Origin: Citrus sinensis
Lineage: Eukaryota; Streptophyta; Magnoliopsida; Sapindales; Rutaceae
Direction of reading: 5' to 3'
DNA length: 64,000 bases
NCBI RefSeq assembly: GCF_022201045.2
Contig: NC_068563.1
Span: 21,239,001-21,303,000 of the forward strand
Shown here: positions 12,927 through 24,068 of the stretch, in pieces
Position numbering within the stretch: the stretch's first letter is position 1
Layout of the letters: the number at the start of each line of letters is the position of its first letter
Notes under the pieces: generated by a model
What the model saw: only the letters and a program-made list of their open reading frames with translations
What the model was told of the DNA's origin: nothing
Database searches by the model: none
Program-made: the position numbers and the translations under genes

Positions 12927-15900
12927 TCACAGAGGCTTTCGGAACTTCCCGTGAACCCAAACCCTCCGCATGCTCTTCCCCTTTCCACGATTCACTGACT
13001 TGACACAGCAATATTCAAGTTCAACCTGCAGGAGCAGCCTATGGTCACTTATTTCTTGAGTAAAACTGACTAGAAGAAATTCTAAATCTTTGTTTAGTTT
13101 TAAGAAGTTGGCGGAATTAACACAGACAAGAATCAAAACAGAGATTTACCATGCAAACTATGCAGCATTGCAAACAAATACTGCCCTTTATAACAACCCA
13201 ATAGCAAGAAATTTATACCTCAATGAAGCCTGCATTGACAAAAAGGTTCCTGACAGAATCAATAGTGAAGAAATAAGAACGGGTTCCATCTGATCGCATA
13301 TACTCCTTGAACTCCACTCTTTGTTCTGGCTTGAATCGCAGCATGGTCATGTCATATAGGCCTAAGTTTATTATACAGAATATTTGTTGTTAAGAGCTGG
13401 ACTTACTGATTATATCTAACAGCAAGACATATCAAAAGCCTCCTGCAGAAACTAATTTTGTAATATAGTGGTTTATACCGTAATCCCTAAAAAGGAGAAG
13501 ACCACCAGGCTTCAAGACAGAGTAGCACTCTCTGATTGCTGTTGGCATCCTTTGGAGGGGTACTGCTGATAGTGTGAATATCTGATACATAATGTAACAT
13601 CATATTGAAAGCCATGTAAATTTTTTCCGTAAATTTCTTTTACAAATTAAAGTAGGAATCTCAGGGGTGAAAATCAGGGAAGTTCTGGTGAGGCGCTAGT
13701 AAGGAGATTTGGTCAAGAAAAAGAAAGCAAATCTTAGGATACCCGACGATGGCCTATAGACTACAGATCAAGATTCTCTCTTGATCTGAGCTTCTTTTGA
13801 GCAAAACACAAGTAGAAGATTGGTAGTTAGTAGATAAGAATGTAAAGGTAGTTAAATCTGAACCATTAACTATCACTACTACGCACGTGGCACAAGATCT
13901 TTAAAAGCTCAAGAAAGGTCAAATTAGGAGAGGGTCCTAATTCATAGACTTAGTTGTGCATGCTAAAATGTTTGGGCAAACAAAAGCACATACCAAGGTG
14001 ATAAAGTCCACGCCACCAATACAACAGTCATCTTGTCTCAACAAATTTTTTAAATGTGGTTTATTTTTCTCTTCAGTATCTGGAGAATCAAACATAACTC
14101 CTTAGTTCATAACACAAATGGAGCCATTGTTAATTACATGAAGTATGAAGCGCAGGGAACAAAAGGGTTAGGCTAGAAACCTGAAAAGCAATCATGCTGC
14201 TTTTGTTGAAAACTTTCCAGGCAAGAATTGCAAGCCAACCACTCTGGAAATCCAGCTGTACAGAAATCACAATAGAACGGACAGAAACGATCTTTTACTG
14301 AGCCTATATCAGCGGCATCCACAAACTCTTTGGCCCTCTCCAGAATCTCAGAGCTACAATCGCATGCATATACAATAATATTCTCATTCCCACTGCAAAA
14401 GAAAAGAAAGAGTTGGTTTTGATGATAACAGTTTGAAAGACTACCAGAATTGAAGCAGAGAGTATTTCTAAGAGCTTTGGCTTGAAGCAAACCATAAGAC
14501 TATTTTGCCATTGTTCAATCAAGCTGGAAACCTAATTAATCATCCGTCCTATCTATTCTTGAATCTTATGCAGATTGGGCCAACAAATTGGCAGTCTTTC
14601 AGAAGCTAAAGTACGTTGAAGATTATCAAAATCACAAACATGGGCTACATGTTATAACATACTTCTATATGATTTCAGATTAGCAAGTATGACGTAATTT
14701 TGACTTCCGCTGACGGCTGGACAATTACTGTAATATTCCCCATCAACAAGAAAGCTAAAATTTTCATGACCATTATTGTAATATTCCCCATCAACAAGAG
14801 AAGCTAAAATTTTCATTTTAATTACTACACTGAAATCTGCTATCAAAGAACCATTTCCAAAATTGCCTATAGCATCCAATGCTGCCTCATGACAATTTGA
14901 CAGCTCTGCAGTAAACTAAGTTGTAAATAATAACTGTTACAGGAATATAAGCTCCTGCCTTTTGACAGAGGTCCATTGTAATCTTCTTAGACAAGCAAAC
15001 AGTTGCCAAATTTGGAAGTTTCCTTCCTTTATGCAAGTGTTCAAAAGTTTTATCACATACAAAAAGATCATGACATCCTCTTGAAACACTCTATATGCTC
15101 AATCTTCAGGAAATAAAAACTCTATTAGATACGAGGAACTATTGAATATTTATTGGAATTAGTTGCCAATCTACAGAATAAGATAGGCAACCTCAGAGTA
15201 CAAAGCAAGCTTCAGAAAAACTGCTCCTACAATTCAGGTATCATGAGCAAAATAGTTGGAAAAGAATATAACTTTTTGGTATTTAAGATATAGCCAATTA
15301 AATATGGTAATAACGATTACTTGTACATGGTTCAAAGGCATATAGCAAGGCACCTAGAAAAAAAAAATAGAAGAAAAGGAATCTAAAAGAAGAAAACTTG
15401 TAAGCTTACCGCAAAATTGGAAGAGCAGTGCTACCATTACCACATCCCACTTCCAAAAGCTTAGAAGATCCCCCACAAGAAACTAGTTCTGGGAATTCCT
15501 TCAGTAAATACCGTCTCTCCTACATCCACAGATAGACACTCCAATAAAGTAGGGAATAAAGAATGACATAGATCCTGAATCAAGCATGGAAGCTGCATGA
15601 GAAACTTATCAATGTCAGAGTAGACCAAAACTCAAATCCAAGAAATTTCTAAGAAAGATACAAATCAATGTCATTTACAGATTCAAATATGAAAGTAGTC
15701 ACTTCCACAAATATGAAAGAGTAATGCTAGAACCACAAACTCTTTGTACAAACTATTTTGTACTAACGACGTGGCATAACAGAACTGGTGGAATGAAAAA
15801 CATAAAATAATAAAAATAATTTATGCAGGTAATGTGGTGTTTCAAGCTCCCCATTACCATTATGTCACATTAGTTTGTACAATGAGTTTTGCGGCTCTAG

Positions 15901-16351
15901 AATTATGAAAATGTGGGTTAAATAATTTTTATCTAAACTAAAAATTATGATATAATATCTGAAGACAAGTGATCGCAAGTTCATCTATTTATATTAAAAA
16001 TTAATACATAGTTAATTGTCTTCACTAATTTATTCTTCAAGATATGCAGAAATCATAATATCACATCAACCCCATGGCACCAAATTAATGAACAAATAAA
16101 ATAATGAAGAAACTGTAATAGAAACAGAAGGATAAGCAAACCTTGAAGAACTTGCCAGAGGAGTGGCGGCTGTGAAACCTTTTCCATGCATCTGAATCTT
16201 TTTCTGCTTCTTGTGCTGCTTCTGGTGAAGAATTATATGGAAGTAAATGGTATTGGAGAGATGGGTCATTTTCGATTTCTTGTTTCAATGTTTCCCATTC
16301 GAAGTCTTTTGAGTGATACTCTCCTGCTCCTGCTGATGATGATACACTCAT
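12927..16351 (-). CDS. METTL2/6-like tRNA N3-methylcytidine methyltransferase (7 exons)
   Basis: A SAM-dependent methyltransferase of the METTL2/6 (yeast Trm140) family, which methylates cytosine 32 of tRNA anticodon loops. Exons read on the minus strand: 16351-16142, 15519-15410, 14392-14181, 14079-13994, 13581-13479, 13361-13219 and 13025-12927. All introns are GT-AG and the phases join to a 320-residue protein. The N-terminus carries the family pattern DSDAWKRFHSRHSSGKFFKE. SAM motif I, LLEVGCGNGS, is at about residues 91-100. The following strand ends in YACDCSSEILERAKE, then CIGGVDFITL, LKPGGLLLFRDYG, the family signature RFKPEQRVEFKEYMRSDGTR, and ELEYCCVKSVNRGKGKSMRR near the end. Length is normal for the family. 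Which tRNAs it modifies cannot be read from sequence. Confidence 0.9.
14729..14816. repeat. Short direct repeat inside a METTL intron
   Basis: TGTAATATTCCCCATCAACA occurs twice with an offset of 48 bases, each followed by AAGCTAAAATTTTCAT with one inserted base in the second copy. It lies in the intron between exons 2 and 3 and does not touch a splice site. Confidence 0.8.
15721..15906. mobile_element. 186-bp MITE with about 35-bp terminal inverted repeats
   Basis: The left end starts GTAATGCTAGAACCACAAAC. The right end reads, in reverse complement, TAATTCTAGAGCCGCAAAAC, and both continue into TTGTACAAACTA. The element lies in intron 1 of the methyltransferase gene. ATGAAA flanks both sides, but the edges are not exact enough to fix a target-site duplication, so the superfamily is unassigned. 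Confidence 0.65.
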
Positions 16352-17158
16352 TTCCCTTTATCAGAATTTTTTTTTTTTTTTTTTTGAGAGAATCCAGTTT
16401 AAGTTTCTGACAAAATCTAGTTAAAGGTTGAAGGAGAGCTTGTGGCTAAATTTTTATGTAAGGCCTATTGTTGTTGGTTGGGCTAGAAAATATTTCCGTA
16501 AGGCCCAATCTGGCTAGAAATGCCTAGAAAACAAAAGAGGGTCATCAATTTTTATTTTCATTTTATATATTATTGTTTTAGTGAATGTTTTTCAATAATT
16601 CACCATTATTTTTTTTAAAAAATAAGAGATAGATAGTTTACAAAGTTTGTATCCTTACAGATAGATAAGACATTTTCTTATAGGATTATATGATAATTAG
16701 TTTTGAACTTGAATATTTTTCATTCAAATTTAAATTTATATTGGTTTTACATCAGTTAGGATACAAACTTTGAATGATTGTATTAGTACTCAAAAAATAA
16801 ATAAGTAGTATATGTAAATTTAAACTATCATTTGAAACTCTAAACTTACAATAAAACAATTTTTTTGGGATCAAGTGGAAAATGTCTTTAAAAAAGTGAT
16901 AATTTAAAAAGATGAACCAATCCCCTAAACAATTGAATCAATCACACAAAAAAAGAAAATAAAAACAACTATGATAGAAATTAATAATTAAAAGGATTAG
17001 ATTGCATTATTTAGAATGGTTGGTTGGTTAAATTCATCCCATATAAATTAATACCAATGCGATGTTCGGTTGCAATAAATTAAGGCAAGACAGAAGAGGT
17101 TTTTGTTTCCTCTTCATTTTCTTTTGTTCCGTTGGCAAAAGTTAACTTAAAATTAAAT

Positions 17159-17614
17159 GGGAAATTATTCACCGAGCACCTGTTTTTTCAGACTTTTTAA
17201 AAAATACACAATTTTATTTTTTTTGGAATCCACCTGAAATTACATTTTTTTTCACTTGTCCATTTCTGTGTGGAAACCGTTAAAAAAACTAACAGAATAT
17301 TGTATAAATGACTTTTTTACCCTTAAATGTAAAAGATAAATTATCTACTGACCACTTTTTTTTTTCGTATTTTTTTAAAAATACACAAATCTTAATTTTT
17401 TTGCTGAACTTTACTTGAAGTTATATTGCTTTACACCTGTCCGCCACTGTGTCGTTGATAATTTTACCCTTATGATGTCAATAAAACTCTAATGGTGTTA
17501 TAACGAGAGTAAACTAATGAAAAAAAATGTTAATTTCAGATAGAGCGTTGTAAAAAAAAAGATTTGTTTATTTTTTAAAAAGTGAAAAAATAGGTAGTCG
17601 GTGGATAATTTTCC
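17159..17614. mobile_element. 456-bp Mutator-like (MULE) non-autonomous element with 9-bp TSD
   Basis: The left terminus GGGAAATTATTCACCGAGCA pairs with the right terminus, whose reverse complement is GGAAAATTATCCACCGACTA; similarity continues for about 30 bases. The element is flanked by a perfect 9-bp duplication AAATTAAAT at 17150-17158 and 17615-17623. Nine-base duplications are the Mutator signature. There is no coding capacity. An internal segment near 17340-17390 resembles the left terminus again, suggesting a partly dimeric structure. It lies between the methyltransferase and EIN4 genes. Confidence 0.85.
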
Positions 17615-17867
17615 AAATTAAATTCCATTCAAATTCCAATTTCCATTATTCGAGAAACTTGGTTTCCTTCTTGATGAGTAAGGAAATTCAGATTCCACAC
17701 CATTAGAAGGTTATTGTAACCTATTTTGCCATTTTTTAATTTTGATTTTCTAATTTTATCCTTGGACAGATCTAACTGAAAAAAAAAAAAAAAGCCCTAA
17801 TTCTCTAGCCTCTTACTCAAAATCGACGGATCCTCTTCTCAACTGCCAGCAGCTTTTGCTAGAGATA

Positions 17868-17975
17868 ATGAGCGTCGACGATAACTTTGGAGCGTACGAA
17901 ACTATTCCAAATTTCAACAACGCGTCTCATCATCCTCCTTACAGTTTCTTGTTTGATTTTCATAACAAAAAGTGA
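17868..17975 (+). CDS. Small ORF of 35 codons, unrecognised
   Basis: The ATG at 17868 opens a 35-residue frame beginning MSVDDNFGAYETIPNF and ending at TGA 17973-17975. It follows a CCCTAATTCTC leader-like sequence and has less AT-biased codons than the flanks. I do not recognise it. It could be the first exon of a gene fragment copied here, a microprotein, or chance. No downstream exon with a matching phase was found. Confidence 0.2.
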   Translation: MSVDDNFGAYETIPNFNNASHHPPYSFLFDFHNKK

Positions 17976-18752
17976 AAAATCAAGCAAAGGAGAATGGTGT
18001 TAACAGTTGAAGCTCGGTTGTTGAATTCTTGTGCACGCAATAGTCAATTTGCTCAAAAACAGAAGAAATGGTGCCTTTTCATGCACCACAAAGTTGCGTA
18101 AAGGTGTATGCTTTGGCTAGCGGTTCGTTTGCATTTGCATGCCCCCATCATTAGATTTATTGAGCAGCATGCAAATGCCTACACCTTGCCAATGAATAAT
18201 ACCCGGACCACCAATATTTTCTACCCCTCTCAGAAAAGTTCACACAGCCGGCTGCGGCCAATTAGTTTTTGGTGAGAAAAATTGATAAGCTAAATTATAT
18301 TTTCAACAAAAAAAATACTAAAAACAATATAGATTTATTATCAAACAATCGTGGAAAAAAATCACCTTAACTTTCAAACCACAATGGCTTTTGGTGTATT
18401 TAAACCTGTAGTTTGAAAGCCTAAGTTGCTTGACGAAAGTACCAAACAGTGCCTTAAACCTTATGAAAAAAGATTTACATGACAGTCAATCAATTATAGT
18501 TCCTTTTACTATTTGACAACATTTGAGTAAGTTCATCACAGCATGTTAGAATCCTTTCTAAAGAAATCTAGCAACGCAGACTGCTGAAACACAAGATTAG
18601 CAGAAGTTATCAGCTACAATTTGGTATACCAGACATGGCAAATTCTAGGTTTTGATATATCTATGCATGTTTGACCTTTGTAGGCGTGCCTGATTAAAGA
18701 CCCTCAAAGGCACCTAAACTATGCGAGGGCAGAAAACATCGTTACTTGCCCA

Positions 18753-21494
18753 TCATACCCTTTCACCTACTTGTTGCAGAACTCTTCGAAGTTCATCTGC
18801 CATCCCTTGTAAGAGAACAGGTTTTTGAATCATTCCATTCATTCCTATATGTAGACATCGCTCCCAAGTATTTTCCTCAGCACTCGCTGTCACAGCTATA
18901 ATCAACGGCCAATTATGGCTGCAGAACTTTCGAATTCTCATTGCAACTTCAAATCCATCCATTTCAGGCATCTGAAGGTCCAAAACAACAATTCTGAAAG
19001 AATTTTCTGCTACAGTAAGTGCACTAAGGCATTCAAACCCAGATGAAACAGCAACTACTTCGCAACCTAGCTTCTCAAGAAGCATCTTGGTCACAGTGCG
19101 ATTCACGTCATCATCGTCAGCTAGAATTATTCGAAGGCCTCTAAACTGAGAACTGAAATTTGGTTCATCTGAGGAATTTCCAGTAGGATATATGGTTCTT
19201 CCAAATGTTGGTGCGAACTGAAACCTCAGAACAAGTGTCATCCTTCGTGCAAGACCCTGATAGTTAGGGGATATCCATATCTTACCTTGCATCATCTGCT
19301 TATTAACATTATTCACAATAGTAAAGTCAGAGGTTGGCAAAATTAACAGGCACAGACTATTGCAATAGAACCATACATAAAGCTCTCAGCTGAAGAGCAT
19401 GCTGCATTCTAGAGGGCAGTGTACTAAAAATGTGAAAGTAAAATATTCGTTATCTTAATCATATTTATTATGTTTGATAATCCTTGAGTCAAACAGCATA
19501 ATATTGGTTGCTTACAAACAGATCAACACAACAGTACTAACCAATCAGGAGATTGAGATAGACAAGATAATCTGAACTTGACCGGACTTCTTTTGGGTAC
19601 AAAACTAACGCCATATGCAATGAAAGAAAAGCAATATTTCATTGGCACAGGAAGTTAGCCACATACGATTGGTAATTTCCGGGGCAAAATCATTAATTGT
19701 GCGATAAAAATTATAGAAAGTAACATGGAAACTCACCTGCACAAGTTTTTTGCACAAGCTGAAACTGAGTGCCTCCTTAATTTCTTTGCTATTGTGCCTC
19801 CTAACATGTTTTGCTGTCGATCCGTATGACTGAGAATTAACCTCTTTAATTTTGATTTCAAACTTTATGCATACATATTCATCTGCCTTACTAGGCCTCC
19901 ATGTTACCAGCATTTTATCATTCTTGTCCTCACTACCACTCTCTAAGGAAACCTGAAATAAAACAGTTCCCCCTCCATCATACAAATTTAATAGATAACC
20001 AACCATATGCAAAATCACTTGAAAGGTCCTCTTCTCATCACCTATAACCTGATCAGGCAAAGAACTCTTAACATCTAATTCAAAACCAAAGCCTTTGTAA
20101 ACAGACAAGCACTTGGCTAGACAAGAAGCCTCCTTAAGCATGGAATGCAGCCGAAAGGGCATCATCTCTAATGGGAACCTTCCGTCATTTTTTGTTGGAA
20201 TCTCCATTGCATCATTAATCAGAGTTGAGAGAACGCTGCTGGTTTTCACCAAGGTGTCAGCAATAATCTTCTTCTCAAAGCTCATATTCTCTTCATGAAA
20301 CATTGAAAGCAGGCCCAAGATTGAGTGCATTGGCCTCCTCATCCCATGACTCATCACCTTCTGAAATGAGTTCCTTGCCTGGCTTGCCATCATTGCATTC
20401 TTCTTCGCCTGTTGCAACACACGATTTTGCTCTCCTAGTTTCTCTCTCATAAGCTGAGATTCTTCAAGAACTGCAGCATGGGAAAGTGCCACAGCTACCT
20501 GATCAGCAACCACTTCCACTATTTCCATTTCCTGAATGCTCCAAACCCTTGAATCTGCATTTGGAAGCACCAAAACAAGTATAGCATAACAAGTATCAAC
20601 CAATTCCGGTGTCCCCCCTTTGAAGTTTGAAACTCGAAGCATTGGCATTCGGATTGCTGCCACTGCACCAGCCTCATCAGAGCCCCCACCACTTGCAGAT
20701 CCAAGAGCTGAATCCGGCCTTAAACTCTTCACCCCTATGCTCTCTCTTATCTCCAGAACATCGGGGTCATTAATTGGGATTGAAAGAGAATTATTTGAAG
20801 GACTAGCTCTCAACTCGTGAGTGAGGTTCATCTCTGTTCTATTCTCATTTGGCATCCAAACCGCACAATTATGTAAATCCAAAGTGTTAGAAAGCTCAAC
20901 CAAAGTGGTGTATAATATGGTGTGCTTATCAAGCGACTTCCTAATTTCCCGAGTTAACATCCGGACATGCCAACTCGCTTCCTTCTTCTTCTTCATCATC
21001 CCAACTTCTTGGTCCAATTCGAGCACATTTTGCTTCAAAAACAACTCCCTCACTTTCCATTTCAAGAGGAGAGGGATCAAAGTCAAGAGAGTTATCGCAG
21101 TTGCACAAGAAATCAAGGCTGTAAGGAGTTTGGCAATAGTGAGGGATAACATTAACTGGAATGAGTGAGGACCATAATAAGTCCACCCATTGAGTAAATG
21201 GGTCAATCCACAAAGCACAATAAACGCTACAAACTGAAGAAGAACCCATTTGAATGGTACATTCGAGCAGCTAACAAAGTAAAGGAGCTCGAGGGGTATC
21301 GAAAAATAGGCTATAGCTATAAAGAAATCACTCACTCTTTGACAATCAAGAATGTTTTGTACACTCCAAAGACCCTCTTGCTCATCATCACAGTTGCAAT
21401 TTGCATACTCACGATCATCAGCAGAAACAGAGACAACAATAACAAGACAAGAAAGCAAGAATCCAAGGGTTAAAGCTCTTAACATTGCACCCAA
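18753..21494 (-). CDS. EIN4: Ethylene receptor EIN4 (subfamily II), two exons
   Basis: An ER-membrane ethylene receptor that represses ethylene signalling through CTR1 until hormone binds. Exon 1 is 21494-19737, exon 2 is 19295-18753, with a GT-AG intron in phase 0. The product is 766 residues, the usual EIN4 size. An extra hydrophobic N-terminus marks subfamily II. Dimerising cysteines are in NCNCDDE (33 and 35). Three membrane helices span about 53-145, with copper/ethylene-binding Cys95 and His99 in [15 protein letters not shown] domain follows (about 187-345). The kinase-like region keeps His383 ([10 protein letters not shown]) but I see no normal N and G boxes, as expected for a degenerate subfamily-II kinase. 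The receiver domain (about 640-760) has the acidic pocket ADDDD, phospho-acceptor Asp692 ([11 protein letters not shown]) and Lys744 (IQKPV). ETR2 is the alternative, but the close match through the receiver favours EIN4. Confidence 0.95.
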
Positions 21495-24068
21495 CCCAAG
21501 TGACTATCTCTCTAATCCATCAACAAAGCATTAAAAGAAAACTAGTTCTAACAATACTACCGCCAACGAAAGCACCCCAAGTTTTATTTACATATTTTCT
21601 TCACCTTTTCAACAAAACTTCAAAACCCAAAAAAAAAAAAAAAAATAATAATAATAATAATAATAACTACTCAAGATCTAATAGACCCCCTTTAATACAT
21701 TTGATGATCTAAAATACCCATATGCTTAAACTCAATAAATTTGAGTATTTTCTAATAAAATAAATAAAAAAGATATTATTTTTCTCCTCGAAATGGGAAA
21801 AAAGAATGATTTTTTCCGCTTTATTTATAGTATTAGAACAAGAAACGAGGAAGCAAAACTGTTAATCAAGAGATTAAGAAGAGACTCAGATATTATTAGG
21901 AGCAAGATTCAAAAAACCCACCTCAGGCTTCTCGTGTGAAAACAACTTAGTAATGTATCAAGTTCAAGTAGTCAACATCAATCATCACAAAGCTTTTATG
22001 TTTTTTTTTTTTTTAATATTCATAATCAACTTTTTAAAGCAGAAAAATAAATAAAATTTGAAAAGATTAGGAAAATCCCACCGAGGAGAATTCTTGCCGA
22101 AGCAGAGAGCTCAAATGGGCTCGGTTTTATTCTAAATAAAATAAATAAATAAATAAAACAGCAAAGCAACGCTTTCTCTCTCTAACTTGAAGGAAAGTCG
22201 ACGAGTTAGAGGGAGAAAGCCAAAAGGAAAAGGCACTTCTTACAAAGCTGTTTGAAACTCTCAAAGCCAAAGGTAAGACTTCAGAAAGACTAGTCGAAAT
22301 TTTATTTTTTATTTTATAAAAACAGAAATGAAAAAAATGAAAAAATAATAATCTACAATTAGCAATTACTTAAAGAAAAGGTTTTAATAGATAAGTAAAA
22401 GATATTTAATGGATAATTTGATTCATTTTAAGGTGCGGGGCCCGCAGTTGTAGGTGAAGAGAACTTAGACAACCCCCATCTTGCCTTTCTTTTTTTAGTT
22501 TCTCATACAATAATATTTCTATTTGTTGTTTTCTTATTAAAATCTCATGGAGGAAGAATAGTTTATTATTTTTTTTGAGGTGATGACGTGGCCATATTGG
22601 ACCGTTGCATGTAATTTGCCATGGCGGTTAATGGTTTGACTAATCTGATCTGATAGTTGAAGTGAGAAGGAGATGGAGACTTGCGATATTTTTGCAATAG
22701 ATAACTTACTGGTTTTCGTATTATTGTACAGAAAATTACAAATTAATTCAAGTGGGAATCCAAAATTTAAGTTTTAAGACGACAGCTTCACTCTTGACTC
22801 AAGATCGAACTTGATTCTAAATCTTAAATCTTATTTAATGAATGCATTTGAAATTGAGACTGAACAGTTATTATTTTTAATTTATAATATTAAAATATTT
22901 AATAAATATTAACTATTATATTTTAAAAATTATATTAATATAATTCTTACTTATATAATAGACAATTTATTATATGTTAATAATTTTATTAAAATTTATA
23001 TTTATTATATATTATTAATTTATGTTTTATAAAATATACAACACCTCAATCTCAAATAAGACCGATATTGATTCACTTATAAATTGAATTTTTGATTTAA
23101 AAAAAAAAACATTATGCTAGGAATATTTTAAATTATTTGTGTTTAATTTTATATTTAGGACATTCGAAATTTCGGAATAAAATAAATATTTTGATTAGTC
23201 TAGATTCAATTGATATTTTAATCTCGATAAAACAACCGATACAAGAATCGGTAAGATTTCCCATCTCACTTGTATAGTTGTGATTAACAAATCTTGAACT
23301 GTGTCATCCCATTGCCAACTCCATACCCAGTGACTTGCAATAAATAGTTTCAGTAGTAGATTAGGGTTTACTCTAGCGGCATGACTTTGTAGCTGACGCT
23401 CCACCAACTTCATTTTCATTTGGATTTTGTATTATTAAAATTAAATTAGCCGGCATCAGTATCTAAATCCATCGTGTGATTGGTTTGAATTTTCATTCAT
23501 TAGCGATAATCATCCTATTATCAGCTTCGAATCTTGGATGATGACATCATGTTGAAGTTTATAAGAAATAATTTAATTAAAGTCAAGAGCGCTTTCAAAC
23601 AGCTCAACTAAAAAGCTCCGAAAAATGTCCTCTACTTCTTAATGGTGGAAACTGGGAACCTTAGCTTCAAAAAATTTAAAATAATAATAATAAAAAGAAG
23701 AAGATTATTCACTACTGTAATAGTTCCAAGTTGCACAACTGCTTCACTTTAATCTCATCTAGAGTTCACTTACATGATCTGAGCCAAAACAACGGCATGC
23801 CAGTGCCATGCACCATGAGCAATGGAGCCAAAATCTTTGAATCATATGCAATAGTCATGGGACTTTATGTCGCAAGCTCTAAACAGCATCAGCTTACAAG
23901 AGTAAAGAGTGTGCCATGGATCTGTACAGACATACATATTACCAAATTCCCGACAAGGTGTGTGGGTGCAAAGGAGTTGTACATCTATTTCTTTTATCTC
24001 GACAAAGCACCTATGAGCCATATTTCTATGGAAAAAGACAGTATTTTTCATAACCCAAAAGTAAATCT
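21495..24068. other. Intergenic region between EIN4 and the AHL14-like gene
   Basis: It contains the EIN4 upstream region, including an (AAT)n microsatellite near 21643-21666 and a CT/GA-rich stretch near 22170-22220 that may belong to the EIN4 leader, then very AT-rich DNA. An open frame on the plus strand at 23731-24072 overlaps the 3' end of the AHL14-like gene and has no recognisable domain. I see no other gene. Confidence 0.55.

Noticed and set aside
18070..18190. Partial inverted similarity around GCATTTGCATGC as a small-RNA hairpin
   Set aside because: The arms pair only in short blocks with large mismatched gaps.
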